Of a DNA stretch of 16,289 nt, positions 10,105 through 16,289 are shown one piece after another. The DNA lies in assembly GCA_028293225.1 (NCBI GenBank), contig JAQGPE010000715.1, forward strand, positions 1 to 16,289. Direction: 5' to 3'. How positions within the stretch are numbered: position 1 is the first letter of the stretch; each line of letters opens with the position of its first letter. The position numbers were made by a program, and so were the translations under genes. The notes beneath the pieces are model-generated. The model ran no database searches. It saw nothing but the letters and a program-made list of their open reading frames with translations, and was not told the origin of the DNA. The DNA is from Akkermansiaceae bacterium (GTDB taxonomy: Bacteria; Verrucomicrobiota; Verrucomicrobiia; Verrucomicrobiales; Akkermansiaceae).

Positions 10105-10977
10105 TCATCCCGCCAGTCCCTTCACCACTTCCTCCAGCGCCGTCTCCCCCACGACCTTCTCGGTTCCCTTCGCTTCGAAATCGATCCACCCGCTGTTAAA
10201 CCCATCCAGCATCTCGATCCGCGGCCCGGTCCGGTCCGCCGGCATCCCCTGTCCCTCGAAAATAGCCGCCCATTCCTCCCTCGCCACCGCCTTCGCCCGC
10301 ACCGGCCGGTCCAGCACCCGCGAGAAAACCGCCGCCGCATCATCCTGCGAATACCGCCGCGGCCCTTCCAGTTCCAGCACCCGCCGTCCCGTCCACGGCT
10401 CCTCTAGTATTTTCGCCACCAGCTGTCCGATATCCCGCGTCGCGATCATCGGAAACTCCCGGTCCAACGGGGTCAGATACGCATCGATCCCGCCCCTCTC
10501 TCTCGCAGTGGCGACGTCCCACTCGAAGTTCTCCATGAACCACGCCGCGCGGATGAACGCCCGGTCGATCGACAGACTGCCCAGCGCTTCCTCCAGCATC
10601 TGACACTGCGTGATCAGCCCCAGCCCGCCCGGATGCTGCGCTCCCACCGAGGAAAGACCCACCACCCGCCCCGGCCGGGCCGCCTCCAGCGCCGCACGCA
10701 CGGACACCAGCACCGCCGCCGTCTCCGGATAGCCTGCCGCCGGCGCGAAATTCGGCGGCACCATCACGAAGACGCCGTCCGCCCCGCGGAATGCCTCCAC
10801 CAGGCTCGCCGTGTCGAGTGCATCGCCGGTCACCAGCTCGACTCCACGCCCTTCCCATTCCCGGGTCTTTGCCCTGTCGCGCACGATGCCGCGGACCTTG
10901 GCTCCGCTTTTCAGCAGCGCCCTGGCAGCGGCTCCGCCAACCCGTCCCGTGATGCCCATGATCGTAAACGTTTTCAT
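10105..10977 (-). CDS. NmrA-family NAD(P)-binding protein
   Basis: This 290-residue atypical short-chain dehydrogenase-like protein has a GITGRVGG nucleotide-binding loop at 8-15, an Arg-rich VRGIVRDRAKTREW after strand two, TGDALD, GADGVFVMVPP, and a VVGLSSVGAQH strand. The later part includes FIRAAWFMENF, a characteristic segment of NmrA/quinone-oxidoreductase-like relatives. No YxxxK pair is evident. It could reduce a quinone or small electrophile, or act as a redox sensor; the sequence does not decide. The ATG at 10977 is chosen since the fold starts there; upstream in-frame ATGs add only nine residues that are not conserved-looking. It is divergent from a lysR-type gene with 93 bp between, a common arrangement in which the regulator controls the enzyme. 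Confidence 0.85.
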   Translation of the reverse strand: MKTFTIMGITGRVGGAAARALLKSGAKVRGIVRDRAKTREWEGRGVELVTGDALDTASLVEAFRGADGVFVMVPPNFAPAAGYPETAAVLVSVRAALEAARPGRVVGLSSVGAQHPGGLGLITQCQMLEEALGSLSIDRAFIRAAWFMENFEWDVATARERGGIDAYLTPLDREFPMIATRDIGQLVAKILEEPWTGRRVLELEGPRRYSQDDAAAVFSRVLDRPVRAKAVAREEWAAIFEGQGMPADRTGPRIEMLDGFNSGWIDFEAKGTEKVVGETALEEVVKGLAG

Positions 10978-11031
10978 ATTGAGTATTGGTTCGGCCCTCA
11001 TCATGCCACCAGTTCTTCATTTCAAAAACGC

Positions 11032-11048
11032 ATTGATCTCATTGCAAT
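11032..11048. promoter_or_regulatory. LysR-type binding site (T-N11-A) between divergent genes
   Basis: ATTG (11032-11035) and CAAT (11045-11048) form a dyad with a 9-bp centre, fitting the T-N11-A rule of LysR regulators. The site lies 22 bp before the lysR-type gene and about 55 bp before the divergent NmrA-family gene. This suits autoregulation plus activation of the neighbour. The match is by eye; no footprint is implied. Confidence 0.5.
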
Positions 11049-11070
11049 CATGCCTGAGAATCATCCTTAA

Positions 11071-11985
11071 ATGGCCTTCGACTCACGCCTCCTCTCCGGC
11101 CTGCCCATCCTTGCCGCCGTGCTGGAGGCCGGCAGTTTCGTCCGCGCCGGGGAAAGCCTCGGCCTGACCCAGTCGGGCGTCAGCCGCGCGATCCAGCGTT
11201 TGGAAGAGCGCCTCGGCATCCGCCTCTTCGAGCGCACCTCAAAGGCCATGCGCCTCACCGAGGACGGCAGTCGTTTCTGTGAGCAGGCCCTCCCCCTCCT
11301 CACCCAACTCGAAGAAACCGCCGAGAACCTCCTCCACGACTCCGGCCAGGTCCGCGGCCGCCTGCGCATCAATGTCGACGGCACCATCTCCCGTCTCTTC
11401 CTCGCCCCTCGCATCGGCGAATTTCTCGCCGCCCACCCCGGCCTGCAGTTCGACCTCCAGGTCCAGGACCGCATCGGCGATCTCGTCGCCGGCGGCTTCG
11501 ATGCCGCCATCCGCCTCGGCGACCCGGAGCCCTCCTCCCTCATCGCCCGCCGCCTCCTCCAGGTCCGCGTCCTCACCTGCGCCTCACCCGCCTACATCGA
11601 GCTCCACGGTTTGCCAAAGAAGCCAGCCGATCTCGCCCTCGGCCACGAGGGCATCCTCTACCGCGACCCAGCCACCGGCCGCCCCTTCGCCTGGGAGTTC
11701 CACCGCGGCGCGGAAAAGGTCACCGTCGATATCCCCGGCCGCCTCACCGTCAACGACGCCCTCACCCACCTCGAAGCCTGCGCCGCCGGCCACGGCCTCG
11801 CCCAGCTCGTCGACCTCGGCCTTGCGCCGTACTTCGACACCGGCCGCTTGGTGCATGTCCTGCCGAAATGGTCGGACGAGCTCTTTCCCGTCTACGTCTA
11901 CTATCCTTCCCGTCACTTCGTCCCGGCGAAGCTCCGCGCCTTTCTCGACTTCCTCGTCGTCACCCTCCAGGCGCCAAACGGCTGA
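11071..11985 (+). CDS. LysR-family transcriptional regulator
   Basis: This 304-residue regulator has an N-terminal winged helix-turn-helix (about 7-66: AAVLEAGSFVRAGESLGLTQSGVSRAIQRLE split over its helices, then LGIRLFERT and LTEDG), a linker helix (about 68-92), and a two-lobed periplasmic-binding-like effector domain (about 95-295). All segments are of normal length. It is divergent from an NmrA-family gene and probably controls it through the T-N11-A site between them; the inducer is unknown. The ATG at 11071 directly follows a TAA that ends a six-codon open frame beginning at 11050. The gene converges on a lipoprotein gene, with a 9-bp hairpin in the 45-bp gap. Confidence 0.93.
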   Translation: MAFDSRLLSGLPILAAVLEAGSFVRAGESLGLTQSGVSRAIQRLEERLGIRLFERTSKAMRLTEDGSRFCEQALPLLTQLEETAENLLHDSGQVRGRLRINVDGTISRLFLAPRIGEFLAAHPGLQFDLQVQDRIGDLVAGGFDAAIRLGDPEPSSLIARRLLQVRVLTCASPAYIELHGLPKKPADLALGHEGILYRDPATGRPFAWEFHRGAEKVTVDIPGRLTVNDALTHLEACAAGHGLAQLVDLGLAPYFDTGRLVHVLPKWSDELFPVYVYYPSRHFVPAKLRAFLDFLVVTLQAPNG

Positions 11986-11995
11986 CCGTTCCCAT

Positions 11996-12016
11996 GACGC
12001 CGGACCTTCCGGCGTC
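11996..12016. terminator. Bidirectional terminator hairpin
   Basis: GACGCCGGA (11996-12004) pairs perfectly with TCCGGCGTC (12008-12016) around a three-base CCT loop. It lies 10 bases after the lysR-type stop and 14 bases after the stop of the converging lipoprotein gene, so it can serve both. There is no T-run on either side, so it may need Rho or act mainly by pausing. Confidence 0.7.
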
Positions 12017-12030
12017 TCCGATGACACCAC

Positions 12031-12636
12031 TCATCGTGCCGGCAGATGCTTCAGCATCTCCTGGAAGCCCGCCTCATATTCCTTCCGCGTCCGTTCATCG
12101 ATGCTCTTCCACTGGCTCCGCGGCGCAAACCGGACCTTCTCACTGCTGAAAGCATCCGTCCCGGTGAGCGCAATCCAGCGCGCATCGTAGTTCCGCCCCA
12201 GGGTGCGATCCTTCGACAGCACCCGCGCCACCGTTGCCTTCAGCTTGCCGATGTCCTGGAAAGCATACGGATTGATCTGGGGCCCGAAGCGCTCGTTCAG
12301 CGCGCTCACCGCCCGCTTTGCGCTCGGGTCCTGCGCCTTGTTGGCATCGCTGCGCGCCCGGAGCTGCCCCAGGTAGAACCACTCCACCGCCTCATCCTTC
12401 CGTCCGCTGCGGACCAGCGCGTCGGAAAGCGCATACAGCACCGCGGGATGGTAGGCTCCCGGATTGGCCGTCACCCGGGCCACCGCGCCGCGGTCGCCTT
12501 CCATCAGATGCCTCACCTCCTGGTTTGAGTCCTCCACCTTGATCGTGGCGAACTCTCCCTTGGGTTCGATGGCCGTGCGCGTCGGAGCGGCGCAGCTTGC
12601 CAGGACAACGAAAGCGAGCAGAGGAAGATATTTCAT
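12031..12636 (-). CDS. Putative outer-membrane lipoprotein with a TPR-like helical pair
   Basis: I do not recognise a named family. The 201-residue product has a lipoprotein signal: MKYLPLLAFVV followed by the lipobox LASC with the acylated Cys15. Ala follows the Cys, so retention at the inner membrane by Asp+2 is not expected. Residues about 64-95 (YALSDALVRSGRKDEAVEWF and on) have the helix-turn-helix pattern of a tetratricopeptide-like repeat. The remainder is helical and charged, ending in EAGFQEMLKHLPAR. The ATG at 12636 is chosen over a GTG 18 codons upstream because it begins the signal peptide. It lies 80 bp downstream of the STM4014-family gene on the same strand and may be cotranscribed. 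A TTGACC hexamer in the gap could give it its own promoter, but the -10 is weak. Confidence 0.75.
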   Translation of the reverse strand: MKYLPLLAFVVLASCAAPTRTAIEPKGEFATIKVEDSNQEVRHLMEGDRGAVARVTANPGAYHPAVLYALSDALVRSGRKDEAVEWFYLGQLRARSDANKAQDPSAKRAVSALNERFGPQINPYAFQDIGKLKATVARVLSKDRTLGRNYDARWIALTGTDAFSSEKVRFAPRSQWKSIDERTRKEYEAGFQEMLKHLPAR

Positions 12637-12716
12637 GGTTCGCCGCGCATCCTTACCCACCACCCCAGACAGGTCAAAACCCGCAATCACTCGTTCTTGA
12701 AATAACTGACTTCACC

Positions 12717-13865
12717 TCATCCGGGCCACCGCTTCAGCTCCGCCTCCCAAGGATCCAGCCCCTGCCACCGCTCCCGGTGCAGCAGATCGCCAAAGGCATT
12801 CACCTCCGCGATCGCGAAGCTCCTCCCTCCCGCCCCGATCATCAGATCCACGCCACAATAGTGGCAGCCGGGAAACGCCGCCGCTGCCGCCACGGCCACC
12901 CCCATCGCGCGCGCCCACCTTTCAGGCCCCAGCGAATCCCTCACCGCCTGCAGCTCTCCACGCGTGTTGTGCAGATGCAGATTCGTGACCGGCTGCCGGC
13001 TGGTCCGCACCGCAATGTGAGCCGCTTCCCCGGCGATGACCACCACCCGCAGGTCGAAGGATCTTCCCGCCAGGGTTGCCTTCGGGAACCAGCGCTCCAT
13101 CAGCGCCCGCTGACGACCTACGGCATCCACCGTAGCCCGGACCGCAGCTTCACCATCGATCCTCCGCAGCCGCTTCGAATTGAACACCCGCACCTCCCCG
13201 CCGGACTCGTCCACCACCGCGGAACTCACCGCCCGCCAGCCGCCCCGCCGGTTCCGCGAAATCGCCATCACCCCGGATGCCGATGACCCATGACAAGGCT
13301 TCAGAAACACCCGGTCCCAAACCCGCCCGTCCATCGCCGTGACCAGCTCGTCGAAACCATCGCAAATCCATCCCCCCTCCGGCACCGGCACTCCCCGCTC
13401 GCCAAGAATCCGCCGTGTCGCCTCCTTGTCGAAAAGCGCCGCGACCTCCCCCGGATTATTCATCGCCCGCAGCCCCAGCCGCTGGCACGACTCCCCGATC
13501 CCCCTCAGCACCTGCCCCCAGCCCAGATACCACTGCCGCTGATAGCGCAGTTCGCCCTCGTCCGCCGCCAGCCGCGCACAATCCTCCTCCGCCAGTATCG
13601 GATATTTCCCCTCCCTCCGGCACTCCGCCGCGCCCCGCGCCAGCAGCAGCCGCTCCACCGCTGCCGCCTCGGCCGGCGTCTCGATCCGCAGGCAATCCAC
13701 TCCCCGCAGCGCCTCCGCCGGATCGAAATCCGCCGCCAGCCAATGCTCCCACGGGATCACCCGCAGCGCGTCAAATCCCTGCGACCGGCACGCCGCGGCA
13801 AAGCCCAGCGCCCTCCGGCTGCCGGGATTCGCCAGCAGCGCAAACCGCGATTTTCCGCTCATCAT
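12717..13865 (-). CDS. STM4014-family protein (ATP-grasp fold)
   Basis: This 382-residue protein shows ATP-grasp features: NNPGE at 136-140, a first ATP-contact region around FDKEATRRIL (Lys147) before GVPVPEGGW, the second nucleotide lysine in VFLKPCHGSSASG (Lys189 and the glycine-rich loop), and metal ligands in DLRVVV (Asp271), CGVDLM (Asp340) and AEVNAFGD (Glu354, Asn356). ATP-grasp enzymes activate a carboxylate as an acyl phosphate and join it to an amine or thiol, so a ligase role is expected; the substrate is unknown. The N-terminus (ANPGSRRALGF) and gene context lead me to the STM4014 family, named after a Salmonella protein of unknown function. Its ATG overlaps the stop of the upstream STM4015-family gene (ATGA), indicating translational coupling. 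A second ATG follows immediately and could be the true start. Confidence 0.85.
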   Translation of the reverse strand: MMSGKSRFALLANPGSRRALGFAAACRSQGFDALRVIPWEHWLAADFDPAEALRGVDCLRIETPAEAAAVERLLLARGAAECRREGKYPILAEEDCARLAADEGELRYQRQWYLGWGQVLRGIGESCQRLGLRAMNNPGEVAALFDKEATRRILGERGVPVPEGGWICDGFDELVTAMDGRVWDRVFLKPCHGSSASGVMAISRNRRGGWRAVSSAVVDESGGEVRVFNSKRLRRIDGEAAVRATVDAVGRQRALMERWFPKATLAGRSFDLRVVVIAGEAAHIAVRTSRQPVTNLHLHNTRGELQAVRDSLGPERWARAMGVAVAAAAAFPGCHYCGVDLMIGAGGRSFAIAEVNAFGDLLHRERWQGLDPWEAELKRWPG

Positions 13866-14773
13866 TCACCCACCGCCACATAGTAGTGGGGCTCGCCATC
13901 CCAGTCATCCGGCTCCTCCTGGCCACCCACATCCACCCGCGGACCCAGCGCTGCCAGCCGCGGCAGAGTCGCGTCCGTCAGGTAGTTCCGGTAAAGGTTC
14001 AGCTTCGCCAGCTTGCGGACCCGCGGACTTGCGATCAGCGCTTCCGCCCCCGCGTCCGACAGCGTGCCGCCGGAGAGATCGAGTTCCTCCAGCTGATCCA
14101 GCAGCGGATCGTTCGCGACCGCCGGCGCAATCTCGTCGGCGATCTCGCTGTTGCGCAGACCCAGGTACTTCAGCTTCGGAAACTGACCTGGCTCCAGCAG
14201 CCGCATCACATCGTCCAGCGAGCCATTCCAGCCATACTCGTCCGTCCCCAGCCACACTTCCAGGTGCTCCAGATTCGGAAACGAACTCGCCGAGATCTGC
14301 TGCAGGACCGCAGCAGGCAGGCCGCCGGTTTCGATCACCAGCTTCTTCAGCCCCGCGTTCGTGCACGGCGTCAGCAACAGGTGCGCGCCACCCCGCACCC
14401 GCAGTTCCTCCAGGTTCGGAAAGGCCGCGAGAATCAATCCAACGTCGCCCTGCTCGATCCACGACATCTCATTCTCTTCCTGCAGGATGTCTCCCAGGAA
14501 AATCCCCCGCAACGCGGTCAGCCGGGGCGCGCCGGCCACCAGCGCCTGGATCGCCTCGTCAAAGGAAGCGCCCGCATCCCCCGGCATGCCCAGCACGATC
14601 GCTTTCATCGCCGGCGCCTCCGGCAGCGCCAGGTAAGCCTCCAGCACCTCCGTCGTAAACGATTCATCGTCATACGAAAAACCCAGCCGGTGGATCACCG
14701 CTCCGGGCTTGGCTCCGGTCTGATACTCTTCGACCGGCAGGCCGAACCACTCAGTCATGTGATCGTCTATCAT
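13862..14773 (-). CDS. STM4015-family leucine-rich-repeat protein
   Basis: This 303-residue cytoplasmic-looking protein has no signal peptide. It has a conserved-looking head (MIDDHMTEWFGLPVEEY), an FLGDI (92-96) followed by EENEMSWIEQGD (99-110), then about six leucine-rich repeats. The repeats start near 118 (FPNLEELRV), 142 (LKKLVIE), 165 (FPNLEHLEVW), 198 (FPKLKYLGLRNSEI), 228 (LEELDLSGGTLSD) and 255 (LAKLNLYRNYLTD). It ends in YYVAVGE. The head, the FGD/SWIEQ block and the tail are how I recognise the STM4015 family; its function is unknown, and repeats of this kind usually bind another protein or peptide. The ATG at 14773 fits the family head; a longer frame would run into the divergent gene. 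It overlaps the STM4014-family gene downstream by 4 bases. Confidence 0.85.
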   Translation of the reverse strand: MIDDHMTEWFGLPVEEYQTGAKPGAVIHRLGFSYDDESFTTEVLEAYLALPEAPAMKAIVLGMPGDAGASFDEAIQALVAGAPRLTALRGIFLGDILQEENEMSWIEQGDVGLILAAFPNLEELRVRGGAHLLLTPCTNAGLKKLVIETGGLPAAVLQQISASSFPNLEHLEVWLGTDEYGWNGSLDDVMRLLEPGQFPKLKYLGLRNSEIADEIAPAVANDPLLDQLEELDLSGGTLSDAGAEALIASPRVRKLAKLNLYRNYLTDATLPRLAALGPRVDVGGQEEPDDWDGEPHYYVAVGE

Positions 14774-14829
14774 CGGATGAAATACGTGCGTGCGAACTTT
14801 GACCGTTCTGCTACCCGTTCCCGCCTGTG
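14774..14829. promoter_or_regulatory. Divergent promoter region of the STM4013-4015 module
   Basis: Only 56 bp separate the start codons of the STM4015-family gene (minus) and the HAD gene (plus), so both transcripts must start within it or inside the flanking genes. A TTGACC hexamer (14799-14804, plus strand) is the only promoter-like element I see, and it has no matching -10 at the right distance. No Shine-Dalgarno sequence precedes either start. Confidence 0.45.
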
Positions 14830-15504
14830 ATGGCAAACTTTTCTCCTGCGTTCCGGGTCACCGGAGTGAAGGCGGTGGCGTTCGATCTGGACGACACCCT
14901 GTTTGACCGCCGCTCCGCATTTCAAAAGCTGTTAGAGAACTGGCTGGGAGCTCCGGAAGTCGCCGCCGCCCTGCCGGAGATCCTCGCCCACGATCAGGAC
15001 GGACGCACGCCCCGCCGCGAGTTCCTCGGCTGGCTCGCCAGCCGCTTCCCGGCTCTGTCCGGTGATCTCCACCACCGCTTCCGTCACGAGTTCACCACCC
15101 ACATCGTCCCCGACCCGGCAGCCCTCGAATTGCTCGCCGCCCTCAAAAAAGCGGCACTGCCCCTGGCCCTCCTCAGCAATGGCGCCGCCGCCTTCCAGCT
15201 TGCCAAACTGCGTGCCGCGCAAGCCGCTTCCTTCTTCTCAAAAAGCCATCTCCTCTTCTCCAGTTCCCTCGGCCTCGCCAAGCCCCACCCTCACGCCTTC
15301 GCCGCTCTCGCCACCCGCCTCGCCCTCCCTCCGCACGAAATCCTCTTCGTCGGCGATGACCCGCTGCGCGACATCGCCGGCGCCCGCTCGGCCGGCTTCC
15401 AGACCTGCCTGCTGGCGAGACGTCCCGGCCGTACTGCGGACGACAGCCCGTCCATCGCATCCCTCACCGGTCTCATCCCCCTCCTGAACCTCCTGCCGGG
15501 ATGA
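14830..15504 (+). CDS. HAD-superfamily hydrolase linked to the STM4013-4015 module
   Basis: This 224-residue haloacid-dehalogenase-type hydrolase has all four motifs: FDLDDTLFD (nucleophile Asp19, acid Asp21), LLSNG (Ser116), Lys151 in LAKPHP, and VGDDPLRD (Asp176, Asp177). A helical cap (about residues 27-90) places it among phosphatase-like members, so removal of phosphate from a small molecule is likely; the substrate is unknown. The ATG at 14830 is used; a GTG one codon earlier is possible. Its stop codon overlaps the start of the STM4013-family gene (ATGA), so the two are translationally coupled, and it is divergent from the STM4015/STM4014 pair. This is strong contextual evidence that it works with them. 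Confidence 0.88.
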   Translation: MANFSPAFRVTGVKAVAFDLDDTLFDRRSAFQKLLENWLGAPEVAAALPEILAHDQDGRTPRREFLGWLASRFPALSGDLHHRFRHEFTTHIVPDPAALELLAALKKAALPLALLSNGAAAFQLAKLRAAQAASFFSKSHLLFSSSLGLAKPHPHAFAALATRLALPPHEILFVGDDPLRDIAGARSAGFQTCLLARRPGRTADDSPSIASLTGLIPLLNLLPG

Positions 15505-16289
15505 ATATGAACCCCATCATCGGCAGCCATGACCTGGTGTGGCTGGTGCTCGACTCCCTCCGCTACGACGTCGCTCATCGCGAGATGACCGCGGGCAACA
15601 CCCCGCACCTCGCCGCCCTCTTCCCCGGCGGCTGGGAAAAACGCTATTCACCCGCCAGCTTCACCTACCCGGCCCACCAGGCTTTCTTCGCCGGCTTCCT
15701 GCCCACCCCCGCCGATCCCGCCGCCGACCCGGCCCGCCTCTTCGCGGTCCGCTTCGCCGGCAGCAAAAGCACCGGCTCCGGCACCTGTGTCTTCAAAGGA
15801 ACGGACATCGTCTCCGGCCTCGCCGAACGCAGCTACCACACGCTCTGCCTCGGCGGCGTCGGCTTCTTCAATCAGCGCACCCCCCTCAGCCGCGTGCTGC
15901 CCGGCTACTTCGCGGAGAGCCACTGGACGCCCGCCACCGGCGTCACCTCCCCCACCTCGACAGAGACCCAGTTCGCCCTCGCCGCGCAACGCCTGCGCGA
16001 AATCCCCGCCACCACCCGCGTCTTCCTCTTCATCAATCTCAGCGCCATCCACTCCCCGAACCGCTGCTACCTCCCCGGAAAAAAACACGACGACCTCGAC
16101 ACCCACGCCGCCGCCCTCCGCTACGTCGACTCCTGCCTGCCCGTGCTGATCGCCGCGCTCCGCCAGCGCGCGCCATCCCACTTGCTCGCCTTCTCCGACC
16201 ACGGCACGCTCTACGGCGAGGACGGCTTCACCGGCCACCGCACCGGCCATCCCGATGTCTACACCGTGCCCTACGCCGCCACTCTGCTC
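15501..16289 (+). CDS. STM4013/SEN3800-family hydrolase (alkaline phosphatase superfamily), partial
   Basis: The frame is open from the ATG at 15501 to the end of the window (263 codons; the C-terminus is missing). The fold is that of the alkaline phosphatase/sulfatase superfamily: a first metal Asp18 in WLVLDSLRYD, a nucleophile region SFTYPAH (Ser53-His59, Thr55 the most likely nucleophile), NLSAIHSPN in the middle, and metal ligands Asp233-His234 in SDHG and His246/His250 in GHRTGH. There is no Cys-x-Pro-x-Arg formylglycine motif, so a true sulfatase is unlikely; phosphatase or phosphodiesterase activity fits better. It is 4 bp overlapped with the HAD gene. A second ATG at 15507 could be the start. 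In other genomes this family sits beside two radical SAM genes (STM4012 and STM4011 families), which would lie past the window end. Confidence 0.88.
   Translation, partial: MNMNPIIGSHDLVWLVLDSLRYDVAHREMTAGNTPHLAALFPGGWEKRYSPASFTYPAHQAFFAGFLPTPADPAADPARLFAVRFAGSKSTGSGTCVFKGTDIVSGLAERSYHTLCLGGVGFFNQRTPLSRVLPGYFAESHWTPATGVTSPTSTETQFALAAQRLREIPATTRVFLFINLSAIHSPNRCYLPGKKHDDLDTHAAALRYVDSCLPVLIAALRQRAPSHLLAFSDHGTLYGEDGFTGHRTGHPDVYTVPYAATLL

Noticed and set aside
9833..10189. 118-codon minus-strand frame over the gap between the two NmrA-like genes
   Set aside because: It overlaps the ends of both neighbouring genes in another frame and its sequence has no protein-like pattern of hydrophobic residues.
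13415..14830. 471-codon plus-strand open frame opposite the STM4014/STM4015 genes
   Set aside because: It is Pro/Arg/Gln-rich without domains, and the opposite strand holds two well-supported overlapping genes.

Overview
The window is GC-rich DNA from a Gram-negative bacterium. It encodes an outer-membrane barrel protein, a lipoprotein and an inner-membrane glycerol channel. Many reading frames start without a Shine-Dalgarno sequence, and a GC-rich palindrome after glpD resembles dispersed elements I associate with Verrucomicrobiota. A Luteolibacter-like member of that phylum is my best guess, with moderate confidence only. There is no rRNA, tRNA, CRISPR array, transposase or phage gene.

Left part (108-8736): a glycerol locus. 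A DeoR/GlpR-type regulator (minus strand) is followed on its own strand by a small exported protein and a two-receiver hybrid histidine kinase. Facing away from it on the plus strand are an outer-membrane beta-barrel protein, a GlpF channel, glycerol kinase GlpK and FAD-dependent glycerol-3-phosphate dehydrogenase GlpD. The expected flow is glycerol across the outer membrane (possibly through the barrel), through GlpF, phosphorylation by GlpK, and oxidation by GlpD to dihydroxyacetone phosphate with electrons passed to quinone. The 294-bp gap between the divergent arms holds several operator-like repeats. A strong hairpin lies between glpK and glpD.

Middle part (8737-12016): a hairpin-rich non-coding stretch after glpD; an NAD(P)-binding NmrA-like protein whose codon use differs from its neighbours; a second NmrA-like protein divergent from a LysR-type regulator with a T-N11-A site between them; and a perfect 9-bp hairpin that probably terminates transcription from both sides.

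Right part (12031-16289): a lipoprotein, then what I recognise as the poorly characterised STM4013/STM4014/STM4015 gene set. An ATP-grasp protein (STM4014 family) and a leucine-rich-repeat protein (STM4015 family) overlap on the minus strand. A HAD hydrolase and an alkaline-phosphatase-superfamily hydrolase (STM4013/SEN3800 family, cut by the window end) overlap on the plus strand. In other genomes this set also includes two radical SAM proteins (STM4011 and STM4012 families), which would be expected just beyond position 16289. This is the part of the window most likely to hold an undescribed pathway.
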